Made by a program: the position numbers and the translations under genes. The notes under the pieces are model-generated. The model was not told where the DNA came from, searched no databases, and was given only the letters and a program-made list of their open reading frames with translations. Source: UBA7702 sp040776805 (lineage in GTDB: Bacteria > Bacillota > Dehalobacteriia > UBA7702). From it: a stretch of 34,869 bases of DNA. Location of the stretch: the NCBI GenBank assembly GCA_040776805.1, contig JAXGZS010000009.1, forward strand, positions 1 through 34,869. The letters are read 5' to 3'. Shown here in pieces: positions 1 through 9,400 of the stretch (within the stretch, counting starts at the first letter, position 1; the number at the start of each line of letters is the position of its first letter).

Positions 1-886
1 CAGGTTGAAAAATGCAATTTTTTCCATACTGACGTCCTTTTGAATCATTCACCAGCATAACAGTAATCGAATACAACTCAGTATCAATTTTACGTCGCAT
101 TGCCGTTATTTTTGCAGTTGTCCCATCCAATTCTCTATTATTGTCAATATAATCAGCAATTGTGAAATCCAACTCTTCTTCCACAATATGAGGAATTCGA
201 TGATATCCGCTTTGAAGTAAATCAATTAATCTATAAGAGATATTGATCAGATCATGGTATCTTTCATTTACGAAATCATTATTCTCAAGAAATTTAATTT
301 CATTTTTATCCACAGAGCGTAACAGAGAAAAGCATTTATGCTCACGATCATAAGATAAAAAAGATGAAAATTCAGCAGGAACACTAAAAGTATCGGAATC
401 AAGTTCTTTTGCAGGATAAAAGCAATCATGTACAAGATTTATTTTGTATGTGGCAAAAGAAATTTTACATTTTACAATGTCACAATTTCCTTTTGCAAAA
501 AATGTAATCCCCATAGAGGATGGCATATTTTGCTGGGAGAGATTAACGTCCTCATCTAAAGAATCATCACTACCAATATCTTCAATGGTATCCATCTTTT
601 CATCTGCAAAATAGCCTTTTTTTGACATGATACTATCTCTGCCTTCATTTTCATTAACAGAGTCACCATTCCCCAATGAGTTGCTATTATCCACCTCATT
701 ATTATCAGCATTCAACTTATTACCTTGAGGATATAATATTCCTATGGAATATCTGGATTCAGGAGAGCCGGATACAATCTCATGTTCAGAATCAGGGACA
801 GACAATTCAGATCCGGGCCCCAATAATTCAGCTTTAATCAATGAAATATAATCAGTTCTGTTCTTGATTAATTTTTTCTTATCCAT
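1..886 (-). CDS. drmA: DISARM DrmA-like helicase, N-terminal part (runs off window)
   Basis: The reading frame opens at an ATG (884-886) and stays open to the window edge, giving about 295 N-terminal residues. Near residue 20 it reads LIKAELLGPGSE, and about 25 residues later SPESRYSIGILYP. This LxGP...E...SP..RY..G.L.P pattern is what I know from the N-terminus of DrmA, the helicase core protein of DISARM anti-phage systems. An acidic, Asn/Asp/Ser-rich linker follows at about residues 50-110. The helicase motifs would lie beyond the window, so the ATPase is not seen. The start lies 2 nt after the drmE stop, with GGGAGTG in the drmE tail serving as ribosome site, so translation is probably coupled. 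The family assignment rests on the short motif plus the drmE neighbour. Confidence 0.6.
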   Translation of the reverse strand, partial: MDKKKLIKNRTDYISLIKAELLGPGSELSVPDSEHEIVSGSPESRYSIGILYPQGNKLNADNNEVDNSNSLGNGDSVNENEGRDSIMSKKGYFADEKMDTIEDIGSDDSLDEDVNLSQQNMPSSMGITFFAKGNCDIVKCKISFATYKINLVHDCFYPAKELDSDTFSVPAEFSSFLSYDREHKCFSLLRSVDKNEIKFLENNDFVNERYHDLINISYRLIDLLQSGYHRIPHIVEEELDFTIADYIDNNRELDGTTAKITAMRRKIDTELYSITVMLVNDSKGRQYGKNCIFQP

Positions 887-888
887 TT

Positions 889-3498
889 TTATTCACTCCC
901 ACCAACCAAAGGTCGATTTAACATATAGGATGGAATCATTCTAGGTTCAATTGATTCAATAGAATCAATTTGCATTATTGAAACAATATTTTCCGCATGT
1001 TCAGCAACAGTTTTGAAAAATAAATCTTCTTGTTCATTTCCAAAATTCAGATTTCCCATCATCGTTACACCAATTTGATGCAAAATTTTTCTACGCATTG
1101 AACGAATCACGGAACATGCATCCTGATAAAATCCGGGATTATCTACCAAATCCAAATCATTTACCAATTTCCCAATACTATAATAAGATTCAATATCTCG
1201 AGGACCAACAGTATGAGAATCCGGATCCAACCAGTCCCGAACAGCACCTACTGAAACATTACAGCCAAACATTTTCAATTCTTTTGAGATATCAGTAACA
1301 GAAAGATCATATAAATCGGAATAAGAAATCAATTTTTCTTTCCAATAATTGGAATCTTTATATGCCTTTCTAATTCCATCATCTGCAATGTCGGAATTTA
1401 ATATTTGCTTTAAAATAATATCAACAACGTCTTTTGTTTCATCATTCCGTTGTGAAAAAACCAAAATATCTCCGGGACAAAGTTTTTCCGGAACAATATC
1501 TCTGGCATTACTTCCATTCCCATCCACAATATAAGGTTTATAGTATTTTGAAAAAAATGCAGATTCTCCACCTGAAAAAGTAACAAACCAAACCGCTTCC
1601 GACATGGAGGACCGACCGTCGGAATATATTGAAGAAAAAACCATATCCCTACGCAATTGAGTAACAAAATCATCCAGAACAGATTCATTGACTTGATTTT
1701 CTTCAATTTCTTCATCTAAATCCTGATTTTCATTATCCACACCCATAGATGTAATTACGCCGGCATGAAAATTATATAAATCAATCAAATGTTGTTCGGA
1801 TTTCTTCAATATTTCATATTTTTCTTTTTCAAAATCATACACCATCAACAAAACAGTATCTGACATGCGGTATCGAAACGCATTAAACTTAGATCCTTCA
1901 AACAATCCTGTTGCAATAACAAGATCATATTCATTCGATTTATCAAAACGATTTGCTGTTGAAATACTTATTCTGCAAAAGTTTTTTGCATTTGCAAGCC
2001 ATTCCTCACTCAGCAAGATGGATTTATAATACTCATTCGGAACAATTACAGCAATTTTTTTATATTTTCGGCTGTATATTTCCTTTTTCAAATAATCTTC
2101 TTTAAGAGTATTCTCCATACATGTATTATAAAAAGCATCCAAAAACTCAACGACAAAAGTTGCTTTTGCCAAATATTCTCCCATGAAAGTCTTGGCAATA
2201 TCTTTCAATTTCCCAAGCCTGTATAATGGAGATTCTGCATTAATCATATTTTTACTAATTACATTTTCCATACTTTTCATAGAAAAGCACGCATTACGGA
2301 ACAATTTCAACAAAGAATAAGATTGTATTATAAAATAATCCTTATCTGCACATAAAAAATCAGAAGATTTAATTTGGAGCAAATATCTGAGTGTTCTACT
2401 ATACTTTTTATAATCAAACCCACTATCCAGAAAGGCTACGGAAAAATCACAATTTGTGATCGAAAATATTTGTCGTTTTAATTCTGAAGAATAATAACCG
2501 AAATGAAGAACGCTTTCAGGAAAAGGCTTTTGCAAGAATTCCTTCGTACACGGAAATAGTTGTAATTCCGGATTATTCTCAATCAACAATGCATCAGAAA
2601 AATATTCTATTTCAGTAGAAAATACTAAAAAATCTAACGATTTATCATTTATAAATTCATCTATCTCTGTACGTGCTTTCTGAACATATTTTGTCCCTAA
2701 TACAGATAATCCTATGATTCGATGATCTTCAGGTCTCAATACCAAATCTCTTGCAACAGAAATTTTACTTGTTAATTTCAAAACCGCTTCAACCTTACCG
2801 GGATTTTTCCCGATAATAAATTCTCCGTTTTCAGTAAAATATGAAATCGTAACCAAATCAGTCAATTTTATTTCATTACAACCGCCGTATCTGAGAGATA
2901 TTCTGTCAATATAACAATCTATATCCTCTTTTGAGAGAACCATAACCGAGGATGTGTTTACCATTTCAGGAATAGTATCTTCATCAATACCAAGAATATC
3001 TGACAAAAATTTTTTTCTGACAGATTTATTTTTTCGTACACCTCTTCCCCCGGTCATCTCTGCGTCACCGTAATATGGCAAAATTTTATGCCATTGATCC
3101 GAACGCAAATATTCTTTTACTTGTAAATCAACACCTCGTTCTTTGCGAACACGGGTTAAAAGAATTCTGTTTTCTCCTAAAAACTCACACTCCCCACAAT
3201 ACTCCCAGCGATTATTATCATAAAGAACATAATCACCGATTTCCAAATCATCAATAATTCCGCTCGTCGTTTCAGTACTCAACAACAATGCGGCTATAGC
3301 ATTAAATACAATAGTAACAATATCAAATGTAAGAGATCCTGTATGAAGAAGAAGACTTGCAGATTTTTCCTTTGAAGAAACCTGTTTAGATAAAAAGTCA
3401 ATATATTCTGTAATTACAGGCTGATCCGAAACAACTTTATTATCAAACATTATATCGCAAGAATTCATCATAAATTTTATTTTATTACCGGTTCTCAT
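889..3498 (-). CDS. drmE: DISARM DrmE-like protein
   Basis: An 869-residue, AT-rich, cytosolic-looking protein without signal peptide. A hydrophobic stretch near residues 47-75 looks like a buried helix rather than a membrane anchor. I see no catalytic signature I would trust. Its size, its position directly before a DrmA-like start and its patterning fit DrmE, the protein of unknown biochemical role that precedes DrmA in class 2 DISARM operons. Around residues 480-560 an alternating hydrophobic pattern (KKIAVIVPN, YDLVIATG) resembles a degenerate Rossmann or helicase-like fold. AGGAGC lies about 9 nt before the ATG. The gene follows a strong terminator, so it should have its own promoter in 3,500-3,586. 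Methylase, DrmB and DrmC would be expected left of the window. Confidence 0.55.
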   Translation of the reverse strand: MRTGNKIKFMMNSCDIMFDNKVVSDQPVITEYIDFLSKQVSSKEKSASLLLHTGSLTFDIVTIVFNAIAALLLSTETTSGIIDDLEIGDYVLYDNNRWEYCGECEFLGENRILLTRVRKERGVDLQVKEYLRSDQWHKILPYYGDAEMTGGRGVRKNKSVRKKFLSDILGIDEDTIPEMVNTSSVMVLSKEDIDCYIDRISLRYGGCNEIKLTDLVTISYFTENGEFIIGKNPGKVEAVLKLTSKISVARDLVLRPEDHRIIGLSVLGTKYVQKARTEIDEFINDKSLDFLVFSTEIEYFSDALLIENNPELQLFPCTKEFLQKPFPESVLHFGYYSSELKRQIFSITNCDFSVAFLDSGFDYKKYSRTLRYLLQIKSSDFLCADKDYFIIQSYSLLKLFRNACFSMKSMENVISKNMINAESPLYRLGKLKDIAKTFMGEYLAKATFVVEFLDAFYNTCMENTLKEDYLKKEIYSRKYKKIAVIVPNEYYKSILLSEEWLANAKNFCRISISTANRFDKSNEYDLVIATGLFEGSKFNAFRYRMSDTVLLMVYDFEKEKYEILKKSEQHLIDLYNFHAGVITSMGVDNENQDLDEEIEENQVNESVLDDFVTQLRRDMVFSSIYSDGRSSMSEAVWFVTFSGGESAFFSKYYKPYIVDGNGSNARDIVPEKLCPGDILVFSQRNDETKDVVDIILKQILNSDIADDGIRKAYKDSNYWKEKLISYSDLYDLSVTDISKELKMFGCNVSVGAVRDWLDPDSHTVGPRDIESYYSIGKLVNDLDLVDNPGFYQDACSVIRSMRRKILHQIGVTMMGNLNFGNEQEDLFFKTVAEHAENIVSIMQIDSIESIEPRMIPSYMLNRPLVGGSE

Positions 3499-3586
3499 AA
3501 TTATTGCTCCTATTTCATCCGAAAAGTTATAATTAATTTCGACAAAACAATACCAAATACCTGCATGTAAACTACTTTATAAAATA

Positions 3587-3629
3587 AATGATGCCTATAC
3601 TTTTTCCGGAACAAAGTATAGGCATCATT
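3587..3629 (-). terminator. Perfect 17-bp hairpin terminator upstream of drmE
   Basis: The arms 3587-3603 and 3613-3629 are perfect inverted complements around a 9-nt loop. Read on the minus strand, the hairpin is followed by a U-rich stretch (TTATTTTAT), as in a Rho-independent terminator. It would end transcription of the two unknown genes on the right and insulate drmE. The flanking stretch 3630-3755 holds nothing else recognisable. Confidence 0.75.
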
Positions 3630-3755
3630 AGATTGCGACTGTTTATCACTATTGAATATTTTGATTCATGCTGCTGTCAATTTTAAGGGAAAATATGGAA
3701 ATATTTCATTTCCGCCTATACCGCCATTGACCTTACGAAAAAGTCTTCCTGCCTA

Positions 3756-4649
3756 TTAAAAACGACAATATACAGCTTTCAAATCAGGATCTTTTTTGAT
3801 TTCCATCGCGGCGAATTCATATTCTGTATCAGGCGTAAAGCGAGCCATTACAGAAATTTCAAAACCATGTTCCGACACATATGTTTCTATTTTCTTCAGA
3901 TCATCAATTAGTACATCTACCTGATCAGTAGAGACAACTAAACCACCGAAAACAAGCGCATCTCCAATATAATAATCTTTTTCGGGTTCATTCATCTCAT
4001 ATTTTTTGGAAAAAGCCAAAGCAAGTTCATATAATTCATCAGTAAAAGCTTCGTTCGGCTCATCTTCACATTCACTATCAACAACCAGTTCAAAATTATA
4101 CGAAAACCATCTTGAAATCCCGGAGACATCTTCTTTTGATGCGTCATACAAAACATCACCATCAAAATTTTTATTAAAAAGATAAGCAGTTAATTCATCG
4201 CTAGTATCATAGTACTCTAAACAACGATACTCAATATGATTCCGAAGGGATGATTCAAATCCATACCAGTAGCTATAACCATATTCTACTCCGGACAGTT
4301 GCATAACCCTAAAAGATATTTCAAAAGAAATATCTTTCGCTTTTTCCAAATTACCAAGAAGCAACATAATCGGGGAATCGTCTTCCCATTGAATATGTTT
4401 AACTTGTCTTGCTCTCAGCCCTGCATTCGTTAATATATAGGTATTTCCAAATTCCGATTCGCTTACATCCGAAATTTCAATAATTTGATCATCTGCCCGC
4501 AGTATCATACGGTAAATGTCCATAGCCTCCGCACCTAACATCGTATGAAACTGCAAAATATATTCTTTTAATTTTTGTACAACCTTATTGGTGTTTTCAT
4601 CGATATTGTTAATTGTTAATTTTTCATAGCTAATTACTTCAAAACTCAT
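3756..4649 (-). CDS. Hypothetical acidic protein, 297 aa
   Basis: I do not recognise this family. The protein is strongly acidic, rich in Glu, Asp and aromatic residues, with no signal peptide or membrane segment. The N-terminal third looks helical (KVVQKLKEYILQFHTML). A central part is rich in Tyr and Trp (GVEYGYSYWYGFESS), and the C-terminus returns to alpha/beta patterning (DVLIDDLKKIETYVSEHGF). AGAGGAAAAA immediately precedes the ATG. It lies 45 nt after the 152-aa gene and ends before a strong hairpin, so the two probably form a transcription unit of their own. Acidity and position beside a defence operon would suit an immunity or antitoxin-like protein, but nothing in the sequence proves this. 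Confidence 0.7.
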   Translation of the reverse strand: MSFEVISYEKLTINNIDENTNKVVQKLKEYILQFHTMLGAEAMDIYRMILRADDQIIEISDVSESEFGNTYILTNAGLRARQVKHIQWEDDSPIMLLLGNLEKAKDISFEISFRVMQLSGVEYGYSYWYGFESSLRNHIEYRCLEYYDTSDELTAYLFNKNFDGDVLYDASKEDVSGISRWFSYNFELVVDSECEDEPNEAFTDELYELALAFSKKYEMNEPEKDYYIGDALVFGGLVVSTDQVDVLIDDLKKIETYVSEHGFEISVMARFTPDTEYEFAAMEIKKDPDLKAVYCRF

Positions 4650-4694
4650 TTTTTCCTCTTTCCTTTTTGAATTAAACAGCAGTACTCCCTATGC

Positions 4695-5153
4695 TTACCA
4701 ATAACCATCCTCTTCCTCAAAAGACTCGTTTTCGCCATCAAACTTAAATATTTCAGAACCGCCGCCGCATTCGTCGGGCTGATAATATTCCCAAAGGATA
4801 AATTCAAAACCATTTTCTATTGCATCTTTGTTCTCTTCGAGTTCCCGTTCGAAATCATTGTAGGATTCCATTGTCAAAGAGCAATCGGGATTATCGATCG
4901 GCCAATCACAAAGAGCATCAAATAAACTTGTCATATTGAAATAAACTTGAGAAACCGAACGAGGACATACCTGAATATCGGCACAATCCATGTTTTCGTA
5001 ATAAAAGTCCATTGTTTTTCTTTTATATTTGACTTTCACACAATCACTGATATAAGGGCTTTCCTCAAAAAGTTTCGCATCAAAATGTTTCTTTAAAACT
5101 TTTCCCAATTCTTTATTTTTAATAACTACTTTTAAACCACCATCGTAACCCAT
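4695..5153 (-). CDS. Hypothetical acidic protein, 152 aa
   Basis: I do not recognise this family. The N-terminus has a basic alpha/beta stretch (GGLKVVIKNKELGKVLKKHF). The second half is very acidic and ends in an EEED-rich tail (FEEEDGYW). Four cysteines are spread through the middle (SDCVK, MDCAD, QVCPR, ALCDW) with another pair near NPDCSL and PDECGG, not spaced as a clear zinc site. AAAGGAG precedes the ATG at good distance. It is the first gene of a likely two-gene unit with the 297-aa protein, whose promoter must lie in the short gap before the IS3 element. It could be an immunity-type protein, but no function is claimed. Confidence 0.7.
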   Translation of the reverse strand: MGYDGGLKVVIKNKELGKVLKKHFDAKLFEESPYISDCVKVKYKRKTMDFYYENMDCADIQVCPRSVSQVYFNMTSLFDALCDWPIDNPDCSLTMESYNDFERELEENKDAIENGFEFILWEYYQPDECGGGSEIFKFDGENESFEEEDGYW

Positions 5154-5236
5154 ATTCTTTTCTCCTTTTAAAAATTCATAATATTTTACTCAATGCTACT
5201 TATTTTCGATGATATTAAAGAATGTTCTAGTCAAGC

Positions 5237-5267
5237 AAAATTGTAATACCAATTGTTAGTTTGAATG
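5237..5267 (+). repeat. IS3 terminal inverted repeat (orfB side)
   Basis: Begins AAAATTGTAATACCAA and ends AGTTTGAATG. It matches the inverted copy at 6428-6457 at AAAATTGTAA, ACCAA and AGTTTGA, with five diverged bases in the middle. Confidence 0.75.
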
Positions 5268-6145
5268 CCTTGCTTCAAACGGTGTTTTACTACCGTTATA
5301 TGAATGTGGTCTACGATGGTTGTACCAATCAAAAATATATTCATAGATACCTTGGTTCAAGTCCTCATCAGTCTCAAATGTGTATTGGTAAACAAATTCA
5401 GTCTTTAACGTATTGTAGAAGCGTTCCATAGGTGCATTATCATAGGGATTGCCGGCTCTGCTCATACTTTGAGTAATATCATTATCCGCGCAGAAGGAAA
5501 TAAATTCTCTGGACGCAAACTGGGAGCCCTGATCACTATGAAGTATTAGTTTTTCATTTATGCGATTAGCCTCAAGCGCAATTTTCAGTGTTTCTATTGC
5601 GAGGTTTGAATCAATCCATTTACTGTTAAGACTTGCCACAATGCTACGATCATATAGATCGATAATACTACAATTATAACGTTTTGCACCGTTTTTCAGG
5701 CTTAGATAAGTGAAGTCCGTGCACCAGATCTGGTTGGGTTTTGCAGCAATAAAATGCTGATCGACAAGGTTATCAAATATATGGTGTTGATATCCTTTTT
5801 TGTATATGGCCGTTTTTTGCGGCGAACAATGGCTTTTATGCCTAGTTCACGCATGTACGAATAAACGGTTCCATAAGAACAATCAATCCCTTTGCGGTTG
5901 AGCAAATCACAGATCATTCGGTAGCCGATGGCACCATTAAGTTCATGGTATACTTCTTTAATTTGTTGTTTCAGAATTTCTTTTTGCTGACGGTAGGCGG
6001 CTTTGTGGTCTTTCAGGTAGTTGTAATAATCATTTGGGTACAGGTTAAGCCTGTTTAGCAACCAATTGACACCAAATTCCGGGTGATACTTACAGATAAA
6101 CTCATACTTTTTTATTCGATTTCCTTCGCAAAGAATGCTGCTGCC
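5256..6145 (-). pseudogene. IS3-family transposase OrfB (DDE integrase domain), frameshifted
   Basis: OrfB supplies the rve-type DDE catalytic domain of IS3 transposases. The first part (to about 5796) carries the helical HTH_21-like region (GAIGYRMICDLLNRKGI). The second carries the DDE core: CTDFTY with the first Asp, LHSDQGSQF with the second, and NPYDNAPMERFYNTLK with the Glu. The two parts are in different frames. At the A6 run on the minus strand (5796-5801) one extra A would restore KKGYQHHIFDNL and join them. As written, the transposase is broken, either by a real mutation or by a homopolymer miscall. Upstream the frame extends past the orfA stop to the slippage heptamer, as expected for an OrfAB fusion. 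Confidence 0.85.
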
Positions 6146-6396
6146 TTTTTTAAGAATGCAACCTCTTTTTGAGACTCAGCAAGTTCTTTTAGGTGCTGAA
6201 TTTCAATCATTTGATCCGTTTCATTTTGTAACTGTGGATTATTTTTGCATTCTTTGCGGTGTTTATCAAGCCAGTATCTGAAAGTGCCACTACCTAAACT
6301 GTATTCGTCTGTCAGACTTTTGATGGTTCTTCCGTCTTCTATATGAAGCCGGATAATTTTTTCCCGAAGTACAGGATCGTACTTATTATTTGACAT
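6112..6396 (-). CDS. IS3-family transposase OrfA (helix-turn-helix)
   Basis: A 94-residue DNA-binding subunit starting MSNNKYDP; the ATG at 6396 is preceded by AAAGGGG. It shows the helix-turn-helix of the HTH_Tnp_1 family (IIRLHIEDGRTIKSLTDEYS, then GSGTFRYWLDKH) and a C-terminal leucine-zipper-like coiled coil (IEIQHLKELAESQKEVAFLKK). Codons TTA AAA AAG at 6153-6145 place the slippery heptamer A AAA AAG in the zero frame. A -1 shift there leads into orfB, the known way IS3 elements make OrfAB. OrfA itself is intact and may act as a repressor of related copies. Confidence 0.9.
   Translation of the reverse strand: MSNNKYDPVLREKIIRLHIEDGRTIKSLTDEYSLGSGTFRYWLDKHRKECKNNPQLQNETDQMIEIQHLKELAESQKEVAFLKKAAAFFAKEIE
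6145..6151 (-). promoter_or_regulatory. Programmed -1 frameshift heptamer A AAA AAG
   Basis: On the minus strand the heptamer A AAA AAG is in phase with orfA (codons Leu-Lys-Lys). Shifting back one base enters the orfB frame, which is open through EGNRIKKYEFICKYHP. This is the canonical slippage site of IS3-family elements. Confidence 0.8.
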
Positions 6397-6427
6397 ATTT
6401 GTAACCCCTTTCAAGTTTGAATTATAT

Positions 6428-6457
6428 CATCAAACTCTCTCTTGGTGTTACAATTTT
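6428..6457 (-). repeat. IS3 terminal inverted repeat (orfA side)
   Basis: Read on the minus strand it begins AAAATTGTAACACCAA and ends AGTTTGATG, the partner of the repeat at 5237-5267. It lies about 30 nt upstream of orfA and would also carry the transposase promoter region. Confidence 0.75.
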
Positions 6458-6485
6458 ACTATAGCAGAACAGTTTGGCACGATGC

Positions 6486-9400
6486 TTATTTCCCTAGCAG
6501 ATTGAAGAGTACTTGCGCCATTTGGGCGCGGGTGCTGGTGCCGGCAGGAAGGAGCTTCCCGTCGCTGCCGGAGACGACCCCGGTCTCCACCAACAGCGCC
6601 ATTGGCTCCCGGGCATAAGATGAGATTTCCGCAGCGTCCGTGAAGTCGGACAGCGTCTTGCCGGAGATTCCCGACGGCAAGTCGCCGAGAACCTGCAGTG
6701 TCCGGTAGAGCAATGTAAACATCTCCTGGCGACTAATCTGCTCACCGGGGGCGTACCTGTTATTCCCAATGCCCTTGGCAATGCCCAGCCGCTTCGCTGC
6801 CGCAAGATAGCCGGTATACCAGGTATTCCCCGCATCCGAGAAATTGTCGCCGGGGTTCTCGTCCGGCGCAATTCCGTAGGCTCTCATCATCATGACGATG
6901 AACTCACTCCGGGTCAATTTGGCATTGGGGCTGAAGTTGTCGCCCCCCGTGCCCTTGGTAATCTCCCTCGCCGCGATGAAGTTCACAGCTTTGCCGTACC
7001 ACGCGCCTGAAGCTACGTCCTTGAAGTTGACCTTGTGATACGCCGCCGCGTAGTGGCTGAAATGATTGACGCGGAAGGTGACCGTGCCGGCCGCTTCGTC
7101 ATAGCGTCCGTTGGGGATGGTGACCACATCGCCTGTGCCAGCGATATACCAAACGACGATATTGTCGGGGCTTTCCTGTTCCGCCGCTGTCGGCGTATAG
7201 GGGATGGAGATCCGCACCGGCGCGTCGGGGTTCGACCAGTCGGTCTGCTTGCCATCGATGGATAGGGTGAGCCGGATGAGGGGCCTGTCGCCGAGGGCGG
7301 CCTTCACCTCGGCGGGCAGGGTCGACCGGTTGCCATCGCCGATGGTGATCTTTGCGATATCTCCCTTTGCACCCGCGACGCGCGTCAGCATATTGGAGGG
7401 AACGGTGACGCTGCCCGCGCCGGTAACGAGTGTCAGCGTGCCTTGGGCGTCAACCGTTGCCAGGTCGGGAATGGGGATACTCACGGCATAAGCGTTCACG
7501 CCGGGAATCGAAGGCATGGTGACGGCGGTTCCCTTCGTGCTGAGCAACCCTGAGTTTGCTTCAACAGAAGCGGTGTTTTTGCTTTCATCCACCGTGACCG
7601 GGAGCGTCTTGCCGCCGCTCCCGCCTATATTTACGTTGGCTTTATAAGCCGGTGGCGGTGTGACATTGTAAGCCGTTATTGTAATACGTTGGCTCATGCC
7701 TGCCGGAGCGGAGCCCGTGGCTTTCACGCGAATAAGCACCGTGCCGGGGGCAAGCCCCGTAACATTCTGATCGTTTCCGTCCGACCAGTTTGCTCCTGCA
7801 TCCGCGGAATATTCCATGGACGCCTTGATGCCGGAAATGCTGCCTGTGGCGGAGCTTGCGGAGGGCTGCGTTACGGCGCAGGCGGGGGCCGCGGGCCGCG
7901 CTGTGAGCGAGAGGCTTTGCACCGCGCTGTCGTTGGTTGTTACGCCGTCGCCTTTCTTCACCAGTGAAATTGCGGCGCCAAACCAAGCGTTTGCAATGCC
8001 AATTTTGCCCGAGGTGTCCGCCGTGAAGTTTGTCCCGTTTACCGCATAACTTTTGTTTGCCGCGAGGCCGGTTAGCTTTTCGGCGGCATAATCCACAACC
8101 GCCGTGGGCGTGGTTTCCGCAAAGCCGGTATACGCCGTCAGCGTGATACTTTGGTGATCGGAAGCGAGCACGGTGCCCGTGGCCTTGACGCGGACGAGAT
8201 ATGTACCCGCCGGAAGCGTCGTTGTCCCGCTGGCCGAAGTCCATGTACTGCCGCTGTCCGCACGGTATTCATGCGCTGCCGTCATAGGGATGCTGCCGCT
8301 GCCGCCGATGGTGCTGGGTTGGGTGGGCGTCAGGCTGGGCGTGGCTGCGCGGGTGATATGGATCGTCTGCACTTCAGATTCCGTGGTGCTGCCGTCGCCT
8401 ATGTCCTTGACCTTGATGTCGTTTTTCGCGGTGATGCCGCCGATCATGCCGGAAAGATCGGTATTCCCCGCTGTGCAGGCCGTCCAATCGTTGCCGCCGT
8501 CCAGGGAGTATTTCATCCGCGTTGTGGTGCCCATCAGCTTCCCGGCATTTGCGCCGTCAAAGGAGAAAGACGTGTTCGGGGCGGCGGCGGTTACCTCGGT
8601 GACGGTTACGGTGGCAGTGCCCGTTTTGCTGTTATCTTCGTTGGAAGTGGCTGTGACGGTCAGCGTTTCCGCCGTTTCGTTTGACGCCACGGTAAGCAGG
8701 CCGAATAAGCCAATATCTGTTCCGGCCACGCCGCCGGTCACGCTCCAGGTCACAGTATCATCGGAAACTCCGTATCCGGCGACTGTAGCGGTGAAGGTCT
8801 GTGTCCCGCCTTTTTTTACGCTGGTAGCAGTGGGTGAAACCGTCACTTCGGTAATGCCGGGTTCCGGTGTGCCGTCCCCGACCTGGAATACCACCGTCTG
8901 GGTAAATGCCTCGCTGCCTGTTGAGGGTGTGTCAAAGGCGCGGGCGGTGATGGTGGCAATGCCGTCGGCGATTCCCGTGACGACACCGTTTTCATCCACG
9001 CCGGCGATGTCATGATTGGAGCTGTCCCATAAAACGTCCTGTTCCGTGGCGTTCCTAGGCAGTATATAAATCTCTTCGGATAAATCATAGCTCCCGCCCA
9101 CGGCCAGGGACAGGTCATATGCGTCAGCCGCCATCAGGGCGATGCCGCCGCGATCTCCGCCGCTGAGGCCACGGAGGCTCTCCGCCGGGACAAAGCCGGC
9201 GTTCTTTTTGCGCGTCATGTCGCCGATAATCCCTTCACCGGATCCCCAGAAATGCGTATAGTAAAAGGTGGCGGCTTCGTCCCACGTGAAGCTGCGGGTG
9301 TTCACCATAGACATGGGTGTACCCTGATAGGCGGGGATCGGCGAGTACCCGGTGAAGTTTGCCATGTTCTGGTAATGGGTAATTTTGGCGGTGAAGGCGT

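Larger units (their letters stand above)
5237..6457 (-). mobile_element. IS3-family insertion sequence, about 1.2 kb
   Basis: The element holds orfA and orfB of an IS3-family transposase in the usual order and is bounded by imperfect terminal inverted repeats. The ends within the repeats may be the TG at 5242 and CA at 6452, typical of the family. No convincing 3-5 bp target duplication is visible, so the exact boundaries are uncertain and an older or rearranged insertion is possible. It sits 34 nt beyond the stop of the SLH surface gene and just upstream of the two-gene acidic unit. Confidence 0.85.

Noticed and set aside
8173..9015. 280-codon plus-strand open frame opposite the SLH surface gene
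   Set aside because: It is antisense to GC-rich repeat-coding sequence, has no ribosome site or family resemblance, and the minus frame has clear Ig-like domains.
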